A stretch of 64,000 nucleotides of DNA from Melastoma dodecandrum. Its lineage: Eukaryota > Streptophyta > Magnoliopsida > Myrtales > Melastomataceae. Where the stretch lies: positions 3,720,001 through 3,784,000 of the forward strand of contig JARUPY010000607.1 of assembly GCA_029817715.1 (NCBI GenBank), read 5' to 3'. The notes beneath the pieces are model-generated. The model saw nothing but the letters and a program-made list of their open reading frames with translations, ran no database searches and was not told where the DNA came from. The position numbers were made by a program, and so were the translations under genes. This document shows positions 41,122 through 53,607 of this stretch, one piece after another; position 1 is the first letter of the stretch, and each line of letters starts with the position of its first letter.

Positions 41122-41390
41122 CAAACAAATAGGGGGTTTCCGACCGACACCATCATGTCTGTCCCTCCCCCACCCACCCCAAGGAATCGTAGGCTAAAGA
41201 CGTGGAGAAAGCTAGCTATTCTTGACCCCTCCTCTCTAAAATCGAGGATGAGCAGGAGATCCATCCTACATCTTCGAAAGTGAAGGAGTTATTTTCACTC
41301 CCCCCCTCCACTTCCTTATTATTATTAACCCTCATGCCTTCTTCGCTCACTTGGGCCAGCCAACCCTTCCCAATTCATTCGCATCCAACC

Positions 41391-41399
41391 CTTTATAAA
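41391..41399 (+). promoter_or_regulatory. TATA box candidate for the ERF gene
   Basis: TTTATAAAT about 200 bp upstream of the ATG, in a region of CA/CT-rich sequence that could be the start of the transcript. This is inferred from position only. Confidence 0.4.
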
Positions 41400-41591
41400 T
41401 GTTGCACCAACTTACCATATTCAATGCCACACACACTCACTCACCTTCACACTCGTTTTCGTGCCTCTTCTTCGTCCGCCTCCCATGAATTGCCCGAATA
41501 CCCAATTTTAGAAAATCCAACCCAGTGTTATCATGGTATTGAAAAAGTCACCTAGAAAGACAAGTTTGGACATCATCCTCTCCTCGGAATT

Positions 41592-42332
41592 ATGACTCGG
41601 ACTGAAGTAGTTTTGTCCGGTTCAGACCACGAGGCCACCTCCAACTCACGGTCTTCCTCCCCTCCCTCCTCACCCGCTCCCCCCACGGCTTCCGACAATC
41701 CACATTCGGAGGTGAGGCCTACCGACGAGGCTGAGCCGACTGCCAAGAGGGCGAGGCGAGCTCGAGGCGGCGACGGCTCGGGCAAGCACCCGGTTTACAG
41801 GGGAGTCCGCATGCGCAGCTGGGGCAAATGGGTGTCGGAGATCAGGGAGCCGAGGAAGAAGTCCCGTATCTGGCTCGGAACCTTCTCGACCCCGGAGATG
41901 GCCGCGCGTGCCCACGACGTCGCCGCCCTAAGCATCAAGGGCGCCTCCGCGACCCTCAACTTCCCGGGGCTCGCGGGCTCGCTCCCCAGGCCGGCGTCCC
42001 TGTCCCCCCGCGACGTCCAGGCGGCGGCGGCGATGGCGGCCCGGATGGACGACCTCGACCGCCCTGTGGGCTCCTCCTCAGCCTCCTCCGGCGGGGGGAC
42101 CCTTTCGTTGGCGGGGGAGTCCTCCGTGGAGTCGGAGGAAGAGGAGCTGTGCGAGATAATCAAGCTTCCCCAGCTGGGAACAAGCTGGAACCCCTCGACA
42201 ACGACGGAGCTGGTCCTCGGGGACGCGGCGGATGGCGGGGGCTGGCTGTACCGTCCGCCGTGGATGCAGGTCGAAGGCCAGGGTGGCCTCGATTGGCTCG
42301 GCGGAATCGAAGGTTTGTTGTGGGACAAATAA
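41592..42332 (+). CDS. DREB-type AP2/ERF transcription factor, single exon, 246 aa
   Basis: One intronless frame, ATG 41592 to TAA 42332. An acidic/Ser-rich N-terminus is followed by a basic nuclear-localisation patch ([10 protein letters not shown], residues 51-60) and one AP2 domain at about 67-125 ([49 protein letters not shown]). V14 and E19 of the domain (WVSEIRE) mark the DREB branch. KSRIWLGTF and the [17 protein letters not shown] block after the domain resemble the TINY/ERF034-039 (DREB A-4) group. The C-terminus has an acidic [12 protein letters not shown] motif and WLYRPPW. Family role: binds DRE/GCC-type elements in stress-responsive promoters. The gene is GC-rich compared with its AT-rich flanks. 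Confidence 0.95.
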   Translation: MTRTEVVLSGSDHEATSNSRSSSPPSSPAPPTASDNPHSEVRPTDEAEPTAKRARRARGGDGSGKHPVYRGVRMRSWGKWVSEIREPRKKSRIWLGTFSTPEMAARAHDVAALSIKGASATLNFPGLAGSLPRPASLSPRDVQAAAAMAARMDDLDRPVGSSSASSGGGTLSLAGESSVESEEEELCEIIKLPQLGTSWNPSTTTELVLGDAADGGGWLYRPPWMQVEGQGGLDWLGGIEGLLWDK

Positions 42333-43722
42333 TTATTAACCGCACCACAAACTAATCCTTCTTTCCCTTTAGCAAAAACTCGTGCGTGTCTCTCAGTGAG
42401 AGCGTGTGTACATACTCGTATATTTTTACATCTTGCAAGAATCCAAAGTGTTGTAAAATTAGATTTGGTCGGGATTTCGGTCCCATTCTCCCCTTCCCTT
42501 CACCTTTTGATGTTTTCCCGCAAGAGTAATTCTTGCATGAACCTCTTCTCTCTTGAGTCAGAGAGCTTTGGTGTCGGGGGTACATTCAAGAATTTTCCAT
42601 TTTCAAGTTTCCTTCAATAAAATGTAAAAGTAAAATCCCCGACTCAATATAAAAGTTGTCGTGGGTTTGGTTGTTTCTTTCCAACGAGGAAGAAGACAAA
42701 ATTTTTTTTGTTTGTTGTTATTTTTTATTAGTGGTTTGATGAAATTGAAAATGGGATGGACCAAAAAGTTGGGTTGCAATTATTACGACGTTGGCCCACG
42801 ATTTGTGTGTGTGTGTGTGTGTGGGGAGGAGGGGGCAGGGGGTGGATTTTTTTAGGGAGTGCAAATTCTTTGGAGTCCCTTTCCGCAAAAGAAAATAAGG
42901 GATGATGATGATGATGCCCTGGGGAATCTTCTGTATAACATATTGCAAATGGGATGAGGGGGTGGTGTTTCGTGAAAATTATTGGTCCCAATTAATGCAT
43001 GATATGCCGGGAGGGTACAATGCAAGAAGAAGCTCTTTTGGAATAGGGTCGAGTGAGGGGACTCTCCACCCACCCACCCCACGACCCAATTATGTAAAAA
43101 ATGCATATGATCACGAATGATTATTATTATTATTAATCTTGATATAAATCAAGAGGACGACCGTCCACTTGCCTGTCGACAAGAGCTTCTTCGGATACGA
43201 ACGGGGGACTCGACAGCCGATCACTTACATTTCTAACAAAAGAAAAAACACAAGTTACTTGCTGTTTGTTGTCTGTACGCATCCAGAACCCTGCCTTCTG
43301 AATCGTATGCTATTGAAGAAGAATTTTACTAAAAAAATATATAATAAAAAAAAATGTGAGAAGGGGGGGTCATTTTTAAAGCATATGGCGATGGAATCTC
43401 CTGTCTTGTCTTTCTCCGACGAACAGCCCCAAAATTCTCCGATATTTCAAAAGTGATGTTCTTGCATTTGCAAAAAAGGGAGAGAGAAAAAGGAAAGAAA
43501 TCGATCGGATCGGTACGGCCGATTTTCTTGGATTTCCGAGGGAGGTGGGGGAAAGCAAATACAATTTATGTGGATTCATCGGTTTAAAGCGAGATGATAA
43601 ATGGAAACGGCCACGGTACGTGCACGTAACCATTACGTGCTTTTACTAAATTCGTCTTTTTTTATTTAAACTTTACTAAAAAAACACTTTTTTATTAATA
43701 TTATTATTCGATTTACTACTTA
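42333..43722 (+). other. ERF 3' region and intergenic DNA up to the MULE
   Basis: No gene is seen. It includes a (GT)n run at 42806-42824 and a palindromic GTACGTGCACGTAAC..TTACGTGC segment near 43616-43641. The last 80 bases before 43723 carry 'actaaaaaa'-like motifs resembling the adjacent inverted repeat, so the MULE border may not be exact. Confidence 0.45.
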
Positions 43723-44112
43723 TTTTTTAGTAATTTTTACTAAGAAATTATTGTTCATTTTTTAGTAAAAAGTACTAATTTTGCTTAGTAAAAGTTCAAA
43801 ATTTAGTAAATGGTCCGATGGGCTTTTGACTGAAATTAGTAATATTTTACTATTTTTTTTGAAAATTAGTAAAACACCGTTTAACTTATTAAAAGTGTGG
43901 AAATTACTAAAAATGAATACGGGTTTTGTAATTTTGTACAGATTTTTACGTGGAATTTTAATAAAATTTGGTAAAGTATTACAAAATATTTTAGTAATTT
44001 ACTAATCTAAACAGTGAATACCGAACCTAATTACTAACCTGTGGTCATTGTGAAATGACGAATTTGCCCCCGGTTCCGATTTACAAAATATATTACAAAC
44101 CTAATTACTAAA
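43723..44112 (+). repeat. left terminal inverted repeat of the MULE
   Basis: AT-rich 390-bp arm pairing with 54145-54534. It has many TAGTAA/TTACTA motifs. Its inner half (about 43911-44110) is repeated directly once more at about 44116-44275, so a subterminal duplication extends the left end only. Confidence 0.88.
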
Positions 44113-44115
44113 ATT

Positions 44116-44275
44116 GAATATGAGTTTCATAATTTATACTGATTTATGTGTGTGATTTTAATAAAATTTGGTAATGTATTACTAAATATTTTAGTAATTT
44201 ACTAATCCGCATAGTGAATACCGAAACTAATATTAACCTATGATCATTGTGAAATGACGAGTTTGCTCCAGATGC
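44116..44275 (+). repeat. direct duplication of the inner part of the left TIR
   Basis: The order TTTAATAAAATTTGGTAA, ATATTTTAGTAATTTACTAAT, GTGAATACCGAA, TCATTGTGAAATGACGA recurs after the left TIR with substitutions. The right TIR has no matching second copy. Confidence 0.8.
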
Positions 44276-44710
44276 CAATTTAAATCAATGCACGCAAAAT
44301 CCCCTGGACGATCAGTGCTACTGGGTTGGTCATGAACATTTAATTTCCAATAGTGAACATTTAATTGTTCACCTAATTGGGTGGGTGTTGACTTTGCAGG
44401 TGGTTTTCTTCTTCCCATACCCAGAGAGTTTTGCTATTAGAATCCCATCTTCCTCCTCTGTCCCTTGAAGAAATGTAAATTATCTTCAACCCGGAGCATC
44501 CAAGATTCGGTGAACATCTGTTTCCTCCCTTTATCATCTATTTGCTTCCTCTTTTGCTTCCACCCAAGATTCGGTGAACATCAGCCTCTTTTGCACCCAA
44601 AATTGTCCCCCGTGACGTGGTTTGGCACAACGGATTTTGCCTGGGAAATCCAAAGCTACTGTTGTTAACCTCTTCTTTTGATATATGTGGTTGTAGGTGA
44701 GCAGGATATG

Positions 44711-46596
44711 AATGACTTCTTCAATATGCTCACGGATATGAATGAAGATTAGTTGTTGAATATGTCATTTGGTACTGCTGAAGAAGCTGAAGAGTTAATT
44801 AAAATGTACGCGACGGTTCATGGCTTTTCAGTTATGAAAAGAGATCGTCAAAAACTTCGAAACGGTGAATGCGTTATGAGAAAATGGGTTTGCTCAAGGG
44901 AAGGGGAATGTTCCAATTCCCCTGTTATGATCCCCAATAAGAGGGTTAGGGCGTCCGTCAAGACAGGTTGTAGCTGTTTTTTCAAAGTTAGAGTCGAGGT
45001 TAATGGACAATGGACTTTGGTTGCTGTTCAGTTGGAACACAATCATGAAATGGTGAGTAATGTTTTGTCCTATTTCATGTGAGAAAGGCACAACATTTTC
45101 GGCCAAGATATGACATTAGTACGCCGAATGCTTGACATTGGATTTAGACAGTGCGATATTATGGGACTACTTGTACATGTATCTGGTGGACACCCACGTG
45201 TTGGTTTCCTAATAAAGGACCTCAATAACCGAAAGCTGAAGGAAGAGTCAGTTGGGGATAATGTTGGTTGTGATTCCGTCCTTGCATACCTCATTTCTAG
45301 GAGGAATAGTGAGACTGCTATGACATTTGAAACATTTGTGGAAAAAAATGAAGTCAATCGCATATATTGGGCCGACAGTACCTCCATAGCTGATTACCAA
45401 TCATTTGGCGATGTCGTAGCTCTAGACTCTACCTTCAAGACGAACAAATATGGCATGCAAATGGTCATCATCGTGGGTGTGAATCATCATCATCAAACTA
45501 CTATCTTTGGGGCTGCCTTGATGACTTCTGAAACCATTGCTGACTACACTTGGTCATGTGTACTCATACACAGGTCATGGGAGGGAAACATCCCATTAGC
45601 ATTGTCACGGACGCCGACTAAGCAATGATTGCATATGTGAGAGAAGTTTGGCCATCTGCAAGACACATGTTATGTCTTTGGCATTTCAGCCGGAACATTG
45701 CACGTCGTGTACAGGATTCGGGAATGCGAGCCCGTATTTCGTCCTTCATGTACAACAGTGGACCATCTGAAGAAGTTGAAGAGGAGTGGTATACTTTAAT
45801 GACACTTACAGGATCGATAAGCATAAGATGGCTATAACAGATTTATGCATGCAGATAAATGTGGTGGCAAACGTATCTTCACGGACATTTTTGGGCGGAG
45901 CTTAGAAGCACTCAACGTTGCGAACGTATGCATGCATATATGAAGGGATATGTCAAGGTGAAACATAAACCGCATGATTTCATACACAATTTTGAGCGTG
46001 CAGTAGCTAATCTTCGTCACAAGAAATATCAAGAGGATTTCAACTCATCGCATAAAGCGTTCAGGCCAATTACGATGTTGCGCCGACTTGAGGAGGATGC
46101 ACGTCGAGTATACACCATGACCTCTTTTCATAAGGTTCAGTCTGAGATACAAAAGGAATCAAGATTTTACGTGGAAAATTTGCTCGACGGGAACATTGCG
46201 AGGGTATACATTCTTTCCTGTTATGACGGTGAGCATAGGTGCGTGCAAGTATCATCTGCGAAGAATGCTGCCCAACTCAGTTGCAACTGCTTACATTTTG
46301 AGACCTTTGGTTTTCCGTGTTCGCACCTAGTCCACGTTGCTAAAATAGAAGGATTGATGTCCATACTAATTCATCTGGTGAAGAAAAGGTGGATAAAGAC
46401 AGCTAAAAATATAAACTGTCAAGCACTTTCAGGCCAGGAATACGGTGTAAATGTTGTTGACCTGCGCCAGGATATTCTCATGACATCATACAGACGTATG
46501 TGTTTTTTAGCCGGGAAATCGGACAAATCATATCGTCAACTTCGTGAAAGTATTGAAACTTTGACGTCGGAGTTGGAGCTTAGTTGCAGGGACTAA
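44711..46596 (+). pseudogene. FAR1/MULE/SWIM transposase (decayed)
   Basis: The first possible ATG (44709) is followed by a stop at about 44750. The FAR1 DNA-binding zinc domain follows (AEELIKMYATVHGFSV, KWVCSREGEC, TGCSCFFKVRV, HNHEM), with a TGA at 45080. In the same frame comes the MULE DDE domain head (ALDSTFKTNKYGMQMV, first Asp). A frameshift near 45570 is followed by ISIVTDAD with a further stop in place of Gln. Then WPSARHMLCLWHFSRNI, two stops near 45836-45858 and LRSTQRCERMHAYMKGYV. A SWIM zinc motif (LSCNCLHFETFGFPCSH, about 46282-46330) and the tail to 46596 are open. At least four stops and one frameshift rule out a working enzyme. A working copy would cut and paste the MULE by binding its ends. 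Confidence 0.9.
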
Positions 46597-47249
46597 TAAG
46601 GTAAGAAAACGGATGATGATCATGTTAATGTTAATTTCGATGACGAGGTTCGTCGACAGTATGTCATCCATTCTTCCAATATTAAGTGTCATGACAGCAC
46701 ATCTTGACGGCCTGAAATGTCTGGTGTCAACATCAAAAAAGAAGGTAACTTATGTAGTGAAAGTACTTCGAACATAGATTATAATGGATGCTATGATGAT
46801 AACTCTATTTATGGACAACAAAATATGTACCCTTAAGTCTTAACAAGGTCAGCAATTCAGGATCACTTCCTTTTACATCCACCTGTTAATGCACTACATT
46901 ACAAAATTCCTACTTTTCCAGGCAGTAATGCAAAAAGGGACCTCTGGAATGATCGTAGGGAATATGTACCACAGAATTAGTTTCACTATTGGAAATCAGT
47001 ATCTTATCGAGATCTCTATATGCTAGGGAATTGCAGCCACAGAGTTAGTCTCATCACTGTCGTCCAGTCTTTTCCTCTTGGCTTCTCCATCATCCTTGAC
47101 CCTTTGATAAATAACTTTCCTAATGTCATTCCCAAACCACTTAATAAGGCTTATCACAAGCTTCAACCTATCAACAACACCTACAATCTAACATTCAAAG
47201 GGTAGTTGTGTTAGTCATATATTCATTTGGCATTCATCAAGTCATAAAG

Positions 47250-50200
47250 GAGTAAACTATTCTGAAACTAGAACATACCACTTTCTCAGTCCCTTCCAAG
47301 GGTTCGGGCATGGACATGAACTTCATCACATATATTCCACAGTCGGCACTGCATAACACCAAATCATACGGGGATCTTTCTAAGTATTTTTCCTTAATAA
47401 GACGAATACTTTATGGAATTTGGACTTACTCATTTCAAGCAACCATTTGGTTGGAGACATTCTTCGGGTATGTTATATTCCAGGAGCAGATGTCGGGAAT
47501 TTGATCGACGGAAATCTTTTATTTCACTTTATTCTCTTCCATGATCACTCTCACAAGCTTCACAACACGGCGATGAAGGTTTGCCCTCCCATGCAAGTTG
47601 CTCAGTTTGTTGTTAAGTGTGTCCATTATTAACACTTTAGATGTCCTGAATGATATGATTTGTAATGTCCAATGGGACTCCGATACACACATCGGAATAT
47701 AAATCTGCATTCAATGTACCAAGCTTTTAGTAAAACTTACACAAGTCATAGACCAACTATATGTATAGGCTAACTAATTTTGATCTACACTTTAGTAAAA
47801 TTAGTTGGAAAGATGGATGAGGGAATGCTTACCCATTGCACTTCATGGTTCTTCCCAATGTGTGTAGTGTGAATATAGGGAAGCGGCATCCACTTTTGAG
47901 ATAACGGGCATGTTGCAGCACTGTACTGGTTTGCAGCAAGATTCTGGTGGTTGCGTTTATGGTCATTAAAAAATTACACATGACATTTATAAATCAATCA
48001 TTAATGCATGAAAAACTAACCCCTAACCAACTTGTAAGGTATCAAATCTTTTTCTTCTCTGAATCCACGCAGCTCCGTGGCATCACGGCATGGAAATCTA
48101 TGATCTGCATCATCGTTGACCATATATACTGAGATGCATTAAGTCGCATATGTTGGTTGAGTTGAAAGAAATTATTACATCATTGTCTATCCATCTATTA
48201 GGTTTGAGAGACAGCATGGCGTGCCTATTAACGTTGACGGATTCCGTCATACAAAGACATTCACTGCATAATAAAGAAACAATCAAAGTTACATACCCGA
48301 AAGGTCAAAGTAAAGTAACATTCCAAGACATAAGGGCCCAGGACAGCGACACTAACCTATGATCTCGTTCCTCATTCCAGGCATACTTTAGGATATTCCA
48401 TTGAGCCGGCGTAAACGCTTTCAGCTCACTTACAGTGATATCCTCTGGAATGATATTTTGAAGTGCCTATAAACGAAAAATTACAACATCTATAATTCTT
48501 CATAGATGAACATAGCAGACTGAATGATCTTGATCGACGCTTGATGTTTCCATTCAATAGTGCCACGTTGTTACACCTCAGATATATTTGTGCGAAGACG
48601 CTTCTTTGTTCGCGTTACTGGCTTTGGTAATACAAATGGGGAGGTCTTGAAGGAGGAGGGCTTCCTCTCTGACGTACGACGCGTCTGGACCTGCCTTGTA
48701 TTCAAAACATTTGTGGTAGACGATCCGCTTTCTTGGAACCCATGAGCAAATTAATATTACTGTTAAAAAGATTTTGCATAGTTAATTATAAAATCCGACA
48801 CGATTCACCTTCATTTGCTTCTTCTCCAATCTTCTCCTTCCCTGTATCTGTGGGAACAACTTTCTCTTCCTCTTGAACTGCAGCTGGATCTCCAATCTTC
48901 TCCTTTCCTTTAGCTGTGGGAATAACTTCCTCTTCATCTTGAACTGCAGCTCGTTTTTATTCCGCATCAGTAAAGATGCGACACCTTCCTCAGACTTAGT
49001 CATTTCAAATTCAGATTCACTCTCAGTGTTTGTTGTATGACCATCAGTTGTGCCAACGAATGCGCCAATCTTGTTATGAGCTCGAGCCAGTTGTAACTCA
49101 CGAGGATCCGAATAATCATCACTACCCTCCGGAAGTGGCTGTCGTTGTTGAGTAGGATCGAACGACACGATGCTTCTTTCAGAGACCATGGTGGACCCCA
49201 CATCATAGATAGGTTTCTTCAACCCAATTGGCGGGTGACCGGGTTCAGCAGGTGGAGAGGCAGACTGCAGGACATTGCCAGACCTTTTCAGTGGATCAAC
49301 TTTTAACTGAACTCCTCTTTCGCCATGATCTACGTTAACATCAGTCATAACATTTGCCTGGTTAGTTTTGCAGTCGGGTTGGTCTATCGAAAGACGTTCT
49401 TCAGCTCTCAGTCGTCGAACTTCGGGGAGTACAGCGGATAATTTTCGTAGGATGTGCTCACTACTGGCTTGGAGTCTTCTTACCGAAAATTCAACAGTCT
49501 GGTCATGAAAGGAATGGTTTAAATTGGTAAATTTTAAACCTATGTGATATGCAAATTATAAACAGTTATAGTCTGAAGCAATGATTTCAAATTACCATCA
49601 ACCGACGTATCACGATTTGCATCTGGCCGGACTCGTTTGCGCAGTCGCCTTCATCATCTGCGGCCATTTCGAATTCGTCGGCTTCCTGTTAATGGAATGA
49701 AGAACAACAAACAACGCATAGAAGAACATGTTGTCAAAACTTTTTAGTTATTTGTCTTTCCATGTGCATCATAACTTGGACCATACTTGCAATATCCGTA
49801 ACCTCCGCACTTGTTACTTTGAAAAGGGATTTTAGACGATCGTCATCCCAATCTTGACAAAGTGGCGTGGACCTATTGCTCCTTGATAACATAGCGTCTG
49901 CCTTAGAACTTTTACAAACATAGAATAACTGCATTTGACACAACCAACTGCACTGGTTACAAGAACAAGGAATGATGACAGTAATAACATCACTCATTAA
50001 ATAATATTAACCAAGAGTATACTAAAAATTCTCACCAGAAGTAGATGCACGTAACCACCGATGTACTTCGCTTCATGTCCTTGAAATGTCTTCACTTGGG
50101 TATACAAATTATCAACCACATGAGTTGCCCAGTCAAATTTGCATATTGCCTCTACATCCCAGGTGACAAGGAGATACTCCATGTAGATATCAAACGCTGT

Positions 50201-53200
50201 TGTTGGGCACAAGTAGCAGCCTATGATGAAAATTACAACCTCCACTCTCCACAACTCGTCGGGAACATCTCTTGATCGCAGTTGATTCTCAACAGATTTT
50301 AGAGAAATTTTTCCTTTTTTGAGGTGATCCTTTAGCTCTGGCCGGACTGTTTCCATGTGTCCACTAAATGGGACACATATTTTGGTAGCTGGTACGCCGA
50401 TTATGGCCTCAACATAAGTAGACAACAAGGGTTGTTCAAAACCATCGATTAACAAGACCCTCTTCACTGGATCGAACAACCTTAAACAGAACTTCAAGGC
50501 GTTGTGATTCACATGCCTACTTGACAAATGAAGCAGACCATCAAATCCTAGGTCTGTCAAGGCTGACCTCTTCGCCTCGTTGAATGTGTTGAGGACTGAA
50601 AATAGCTTATTCGGACTACACCGGGTATAAAGGTAATCCTGTAACAATACAGCCACGGGAATCTCAATCCAACTATGACAATTACTGAAAGCATTCAGTA
50701 AAGAAGGTTATTGTTAGCCTTGGTTTTGATGATGAGCTTGAGAAGCTAGTCGCTGTAACACTTCGCTTATTCTTAGTGATAAGTTTGAGAAATGTGTTGT
50801 GAGCTTGAGAAGATAGTCGCTGTAACACTTCTCTTATTCTTAGTGATAAGTTTGAGAAATGTGTTGCTGAACCACAGCGAGTAACAGTTGCAGATTGCTG
50901 CGTTACAGTAAGCTGTTACTGTGATATTACGCATAAACATTGAAAATATGGAAATATATTTTTCAATATTTATATTTTACTTTGGACTATTCGTCTGAGT
51001 GTCCAAGTTAGTTTAATTTGGCTTAATGGTCTCATTATATATATTTAGGGAACTAAATATCGTGAGATTAGCTTTCCAAGTTTATTTTTGGAAACAAAAT
51101 ATTTCTCTGATATCCTTCAGCAATGTTACGCTGTAGTAAGAGAAAGTATCAAATCCAATATCCGGTGAAGGAAGTTACCGTTGGGGACTTTCCCTCTGTG
51201 GCACAGCGAACCGTTGAGCAGAGTGTTGCTGAGCCTGAGTTGTACGTGGCTACACTGCAGCAAGTTGATACTGCTTCGCTTCGCCTTTTGGAAACCTGGA
51301 AATATTATTTCCTTTTGAAATATATTTCGGATTATTTCGAAATAAATTTCTTGAAATACAATGGATTTTTCAAATCCTTTCAGTAGGCAACACAATAGCA
51401 AAATGTTGCCTTCCCAATTAAAGATTTGGAATCGTCATAATGTACCTGGACATCTTCTACGAGGTCTTTCCATAATTAGACAAGGCATTCGGATATTATT
51501 CTGACATATGCGTAAGAAATGCATTACTGAACAATCTGAGAAGTATGTTCCTACGCTTCAGAAATATCTTGCTGCATTACAGCGAAGCGGTTCTGCGTTA
51601 CTGCGCTGATGAAGGAATAATTATTATTCCAAATTTGCTTATTGCAATCTAATCATATTTAATGATTAAATATGTTACCTGATTCTAATAACCACGTGTT
51701 ATTACCAGACAATAACGTTTGAAAAAGATTTTGACAAGGAAATTCTATTTCCTATTCTATCTCAATCAATATTAAGGAATTTAGTTATTCCATATTTACG
51801 TGACTAATGATTTCAATAATCACTATGTAATCTGATGAAGTTTAGATCAGATTATACGTATGGGGAATATCATTAATGATTTCCTTTCCTCTTTGTCATT
51901 GTGACCGTTGAGCATCCTGCTGCTGATCCACGATTACAGCTTCATGTATTCTGATTTTAGGAAACAAATTATTCGTTTTTGGAAAACCGATTATTTGTTT
52001 CGTTCCTTTTTATACCAGACGACCCTCACATAATCTCTGGACGTTTTCGAACGTTTTCTAAGTGGGCTGAGTGGCTGAGTGCGTCTGTGTGGTCTAAGTG
52101 GTCTAAGTGAGCTTTGTGCGTCGACGGAGAGCGGAAGGTGCTAAGTGTCTCCTGGTTCTTATTACTCGCAAACTGCGTGCGAGGGTGTCAAGGGGCTGAG
52201 TTCAGATTCCTTGATCGTCGTGAGAGGGACTAGGTGTCCTCGGTGCGTTCAACGAGCAGCCGGCGAATCGTCTGAGGGAAGCTAAGTGAATACCTGTGCT
52301 GATTGCAGTAACCGGTTGCTGACCCATCGGCAAGAAGCCGTTCTTGTCGAGTCTTTTCGCAGGGATGTCTCGAGCCTACGGAGTTTGAGCAGTTAGACAC
52401 GCACTTGCGGGTGCGCGCCAGAGGTCTCGTGCCTGCAGGGTAGAGCAGGAGTTGGGAACGCCGCCAGAGTGGAAAGAGTTCCTCCCGAGCACAGGGGTGC
52501 TGTGTAGAAGTCTTGAACGCCTGATACAGACGGTTAGTAAAGCAGGTTGCGTGGAAGCCAACGGATCGGAAAATTCCACCCTAGGCACTGGGTGTGCAGT
52601 GCAGTGAGTCACAGCTGTGGTAACCGTGCACGTCCAAACTGAGTGTAGGACGAATACCTTCTAAGTGGCTTTGTGGTTTTCTTTGTGATCTTTGTGGTTT
52701 CTATCTTCGTGATCTTTGTAATTCAACTTTGTGGTTGTCTCTTAAGCAAGTGCAGGCTTATCTTAAGGAGAGACAAGATCTGTGTGGAAATCCTCTGCTG
52801 AACGACTAAGTGCTGAAGTAATCCTTCGCTGTGAAACAGAAACGAGCTACTCTCTGAGAAGCTATTCTTCATTGTAAGGAATTATCTGTGAGGATTTATA
52901 CTCTAACATAACGTTGTCTGTGTTCTTTGATAAGTCAGGATTATATTAAGCAACAACGAGCTGTGTGGAATCCATTGAGCTACCAACTGCTGAGGATAAG
53001 CATCATTCTGCTGGAAACGAGAAGACGTCCACTGTGTGAGGAGCTGACCGTTGCCAATAGTGATCATCTATTGTACGAGATTCTAAATCTCACTTTGTGA
53101 GAGGAACATACGCCTAGTGCAAGGGCTTTTTGCACCCATTATTTTATATAGTGGAATCACCTTGTTGGTGGAAAGTGGACGTAGGTCAATTAAGGCCGAA

Positions 53201-53607
53201 CCACTATAAATCACTGTGTCCATTACGATCGCGCAACACTAATACGAAAACCTACTCGACAAAATCGTAACAGTTACAGTAAAGTATTTCTCATTCTGAG
53301 AAACGCTCTGCTGTGATACAGTACGCTTCCGCTTACACCAAGAAAGGGCGAAAAAGTGAAAAACACTAATTCACCCCCCTCTTAGTGTTCCTGAACGATC
53401 CAACAGTTGTGCTATTTACCTGGGCAACACAAACTGCCTTAGACTTTTTCTTTTTCGAAGTACTAGGTGTATTGCCTCCTGTACATGCGTCTGTCTGATC
53501 TTCATCGACTGCCTTAGACTTTTTCTTTATCGAAGTATCAGGTGAATTGCCTCCTGTACATGCGTCATTGTCATTTCCACAACCAATATCGAAATCTCGT
53601 TCAATCT
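47250..53607 (-). CDS. Ulp1-like (C48) cysteine protease gene carried by the MULE, multi-exon, status uncertain
   Basis: The gene reads from about 53607 down to 47250 and encodes a Ulp1-like SUMO protease of the type carried by plant MULEs. Exon pieces on the minus strand: 53607-53420 (two copies of a DACTGGN..KKKSKAV repeat), about 50684-50036 (DUF1985-like head, LHLSSRHVNHNALKFCLRLFD), 49990-49740, 49685-49598, about 49500-48782 (coiled coil, two KRKLFP repeats), 48745-48570, about 48470-48370 and 48250-48150 (LKPNRWIDNDVI, substrate-channel Trp/Asp motif). The catalytic parts follow: about 47700-47519 (SHWTLQII with His, VLIMDTL with Asp) and about 47340-47290 (SADCGIYVMKFM with Cys). The usual Gln before DCG is not evident. 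Exon phases were not all checked, and 53420 to 50684 do not join in simple phase. Confidence 0.65.
48790..48960 (-). repeat. 22-residue tandem repeat within the Ulp1-like gene
   Basis: The encoded peptide repeats ELQFKMKRKLFPQLKERRRLEI as QLQFKRKRKLFPQIQGRRRLEK (each about 66 nt). The DNA at about 48826-48955 shows two adjacent copies. Both copies are basic and could carry a nuclear-localisation signal. Confidence 0.75.
50712..53405 (+). mobile_element. solo LTR (copia, SIRE-like family) nested in the MULE
   Basis: It starts TGTTAGCCTTGGTTTTGATGATG and ends GATCCAACA. Flanking 5-mers are GTTAT (50707-50711) and GTTGT (53406-53410), a target duplication with one mismatch. The same LTR family flanks the deleted element at 24234-28250. 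With no internal region and no second LTR, it is a product of LTR-LTR recombination. It sits in an intron-like gap of the Ulp1-like gene, about 14 bases from a splice donor on the minus strand. Confidence 0.9.
50734..50867 (+). repeat. 66-67 bp tandem duplication within the solo LTR
   Basis: The block GAGCTTGAGAAG(C/A)TAGTCGCTG..GTGATAAGTTTGAGAAATGTGTTG is present twice in tandem, with two or three differences. It arose inside the LTR, and the equivalent LTR at 24234 has it once. Confidence 0.85.
53440..53580 (-). repeat. about 72 bp tandem repeat coding DACTGGN..KKKSKAV twice
   Basis: The segment 'ctgccttagactttttct..cgaagta' is repeated at about 53441-53512 and 53513-53584, giving a duplicated Asp-Ala-Cys-Thr-Gly-Gly-Asn peptide with a Lys-rich tail in the first Ulp1-like exon. 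Confidence 0.8.

Larger units (their letters stand above)
38691..41590. other. long AT-rich intergenic DNA, no gene seen
   Basis: About 2.9 kb with no recognisable coding frame. It holds a C10/A9 tract (about 38711-38729), (CTA)n/(AAT)n at 39820-39850, poly-G near 40206-40215 and 40958-40966, and (ACG)n at 41101-41121. No transposon ends were recognised. Confidence 0.5.

Noticed and set aside
41795..42355. Several overlapping frames across the ERF gene
   Set aside because: GC-rich single-exon DNA gives open frames in other phases. Only 41592-42332 contains the AP2 domain.
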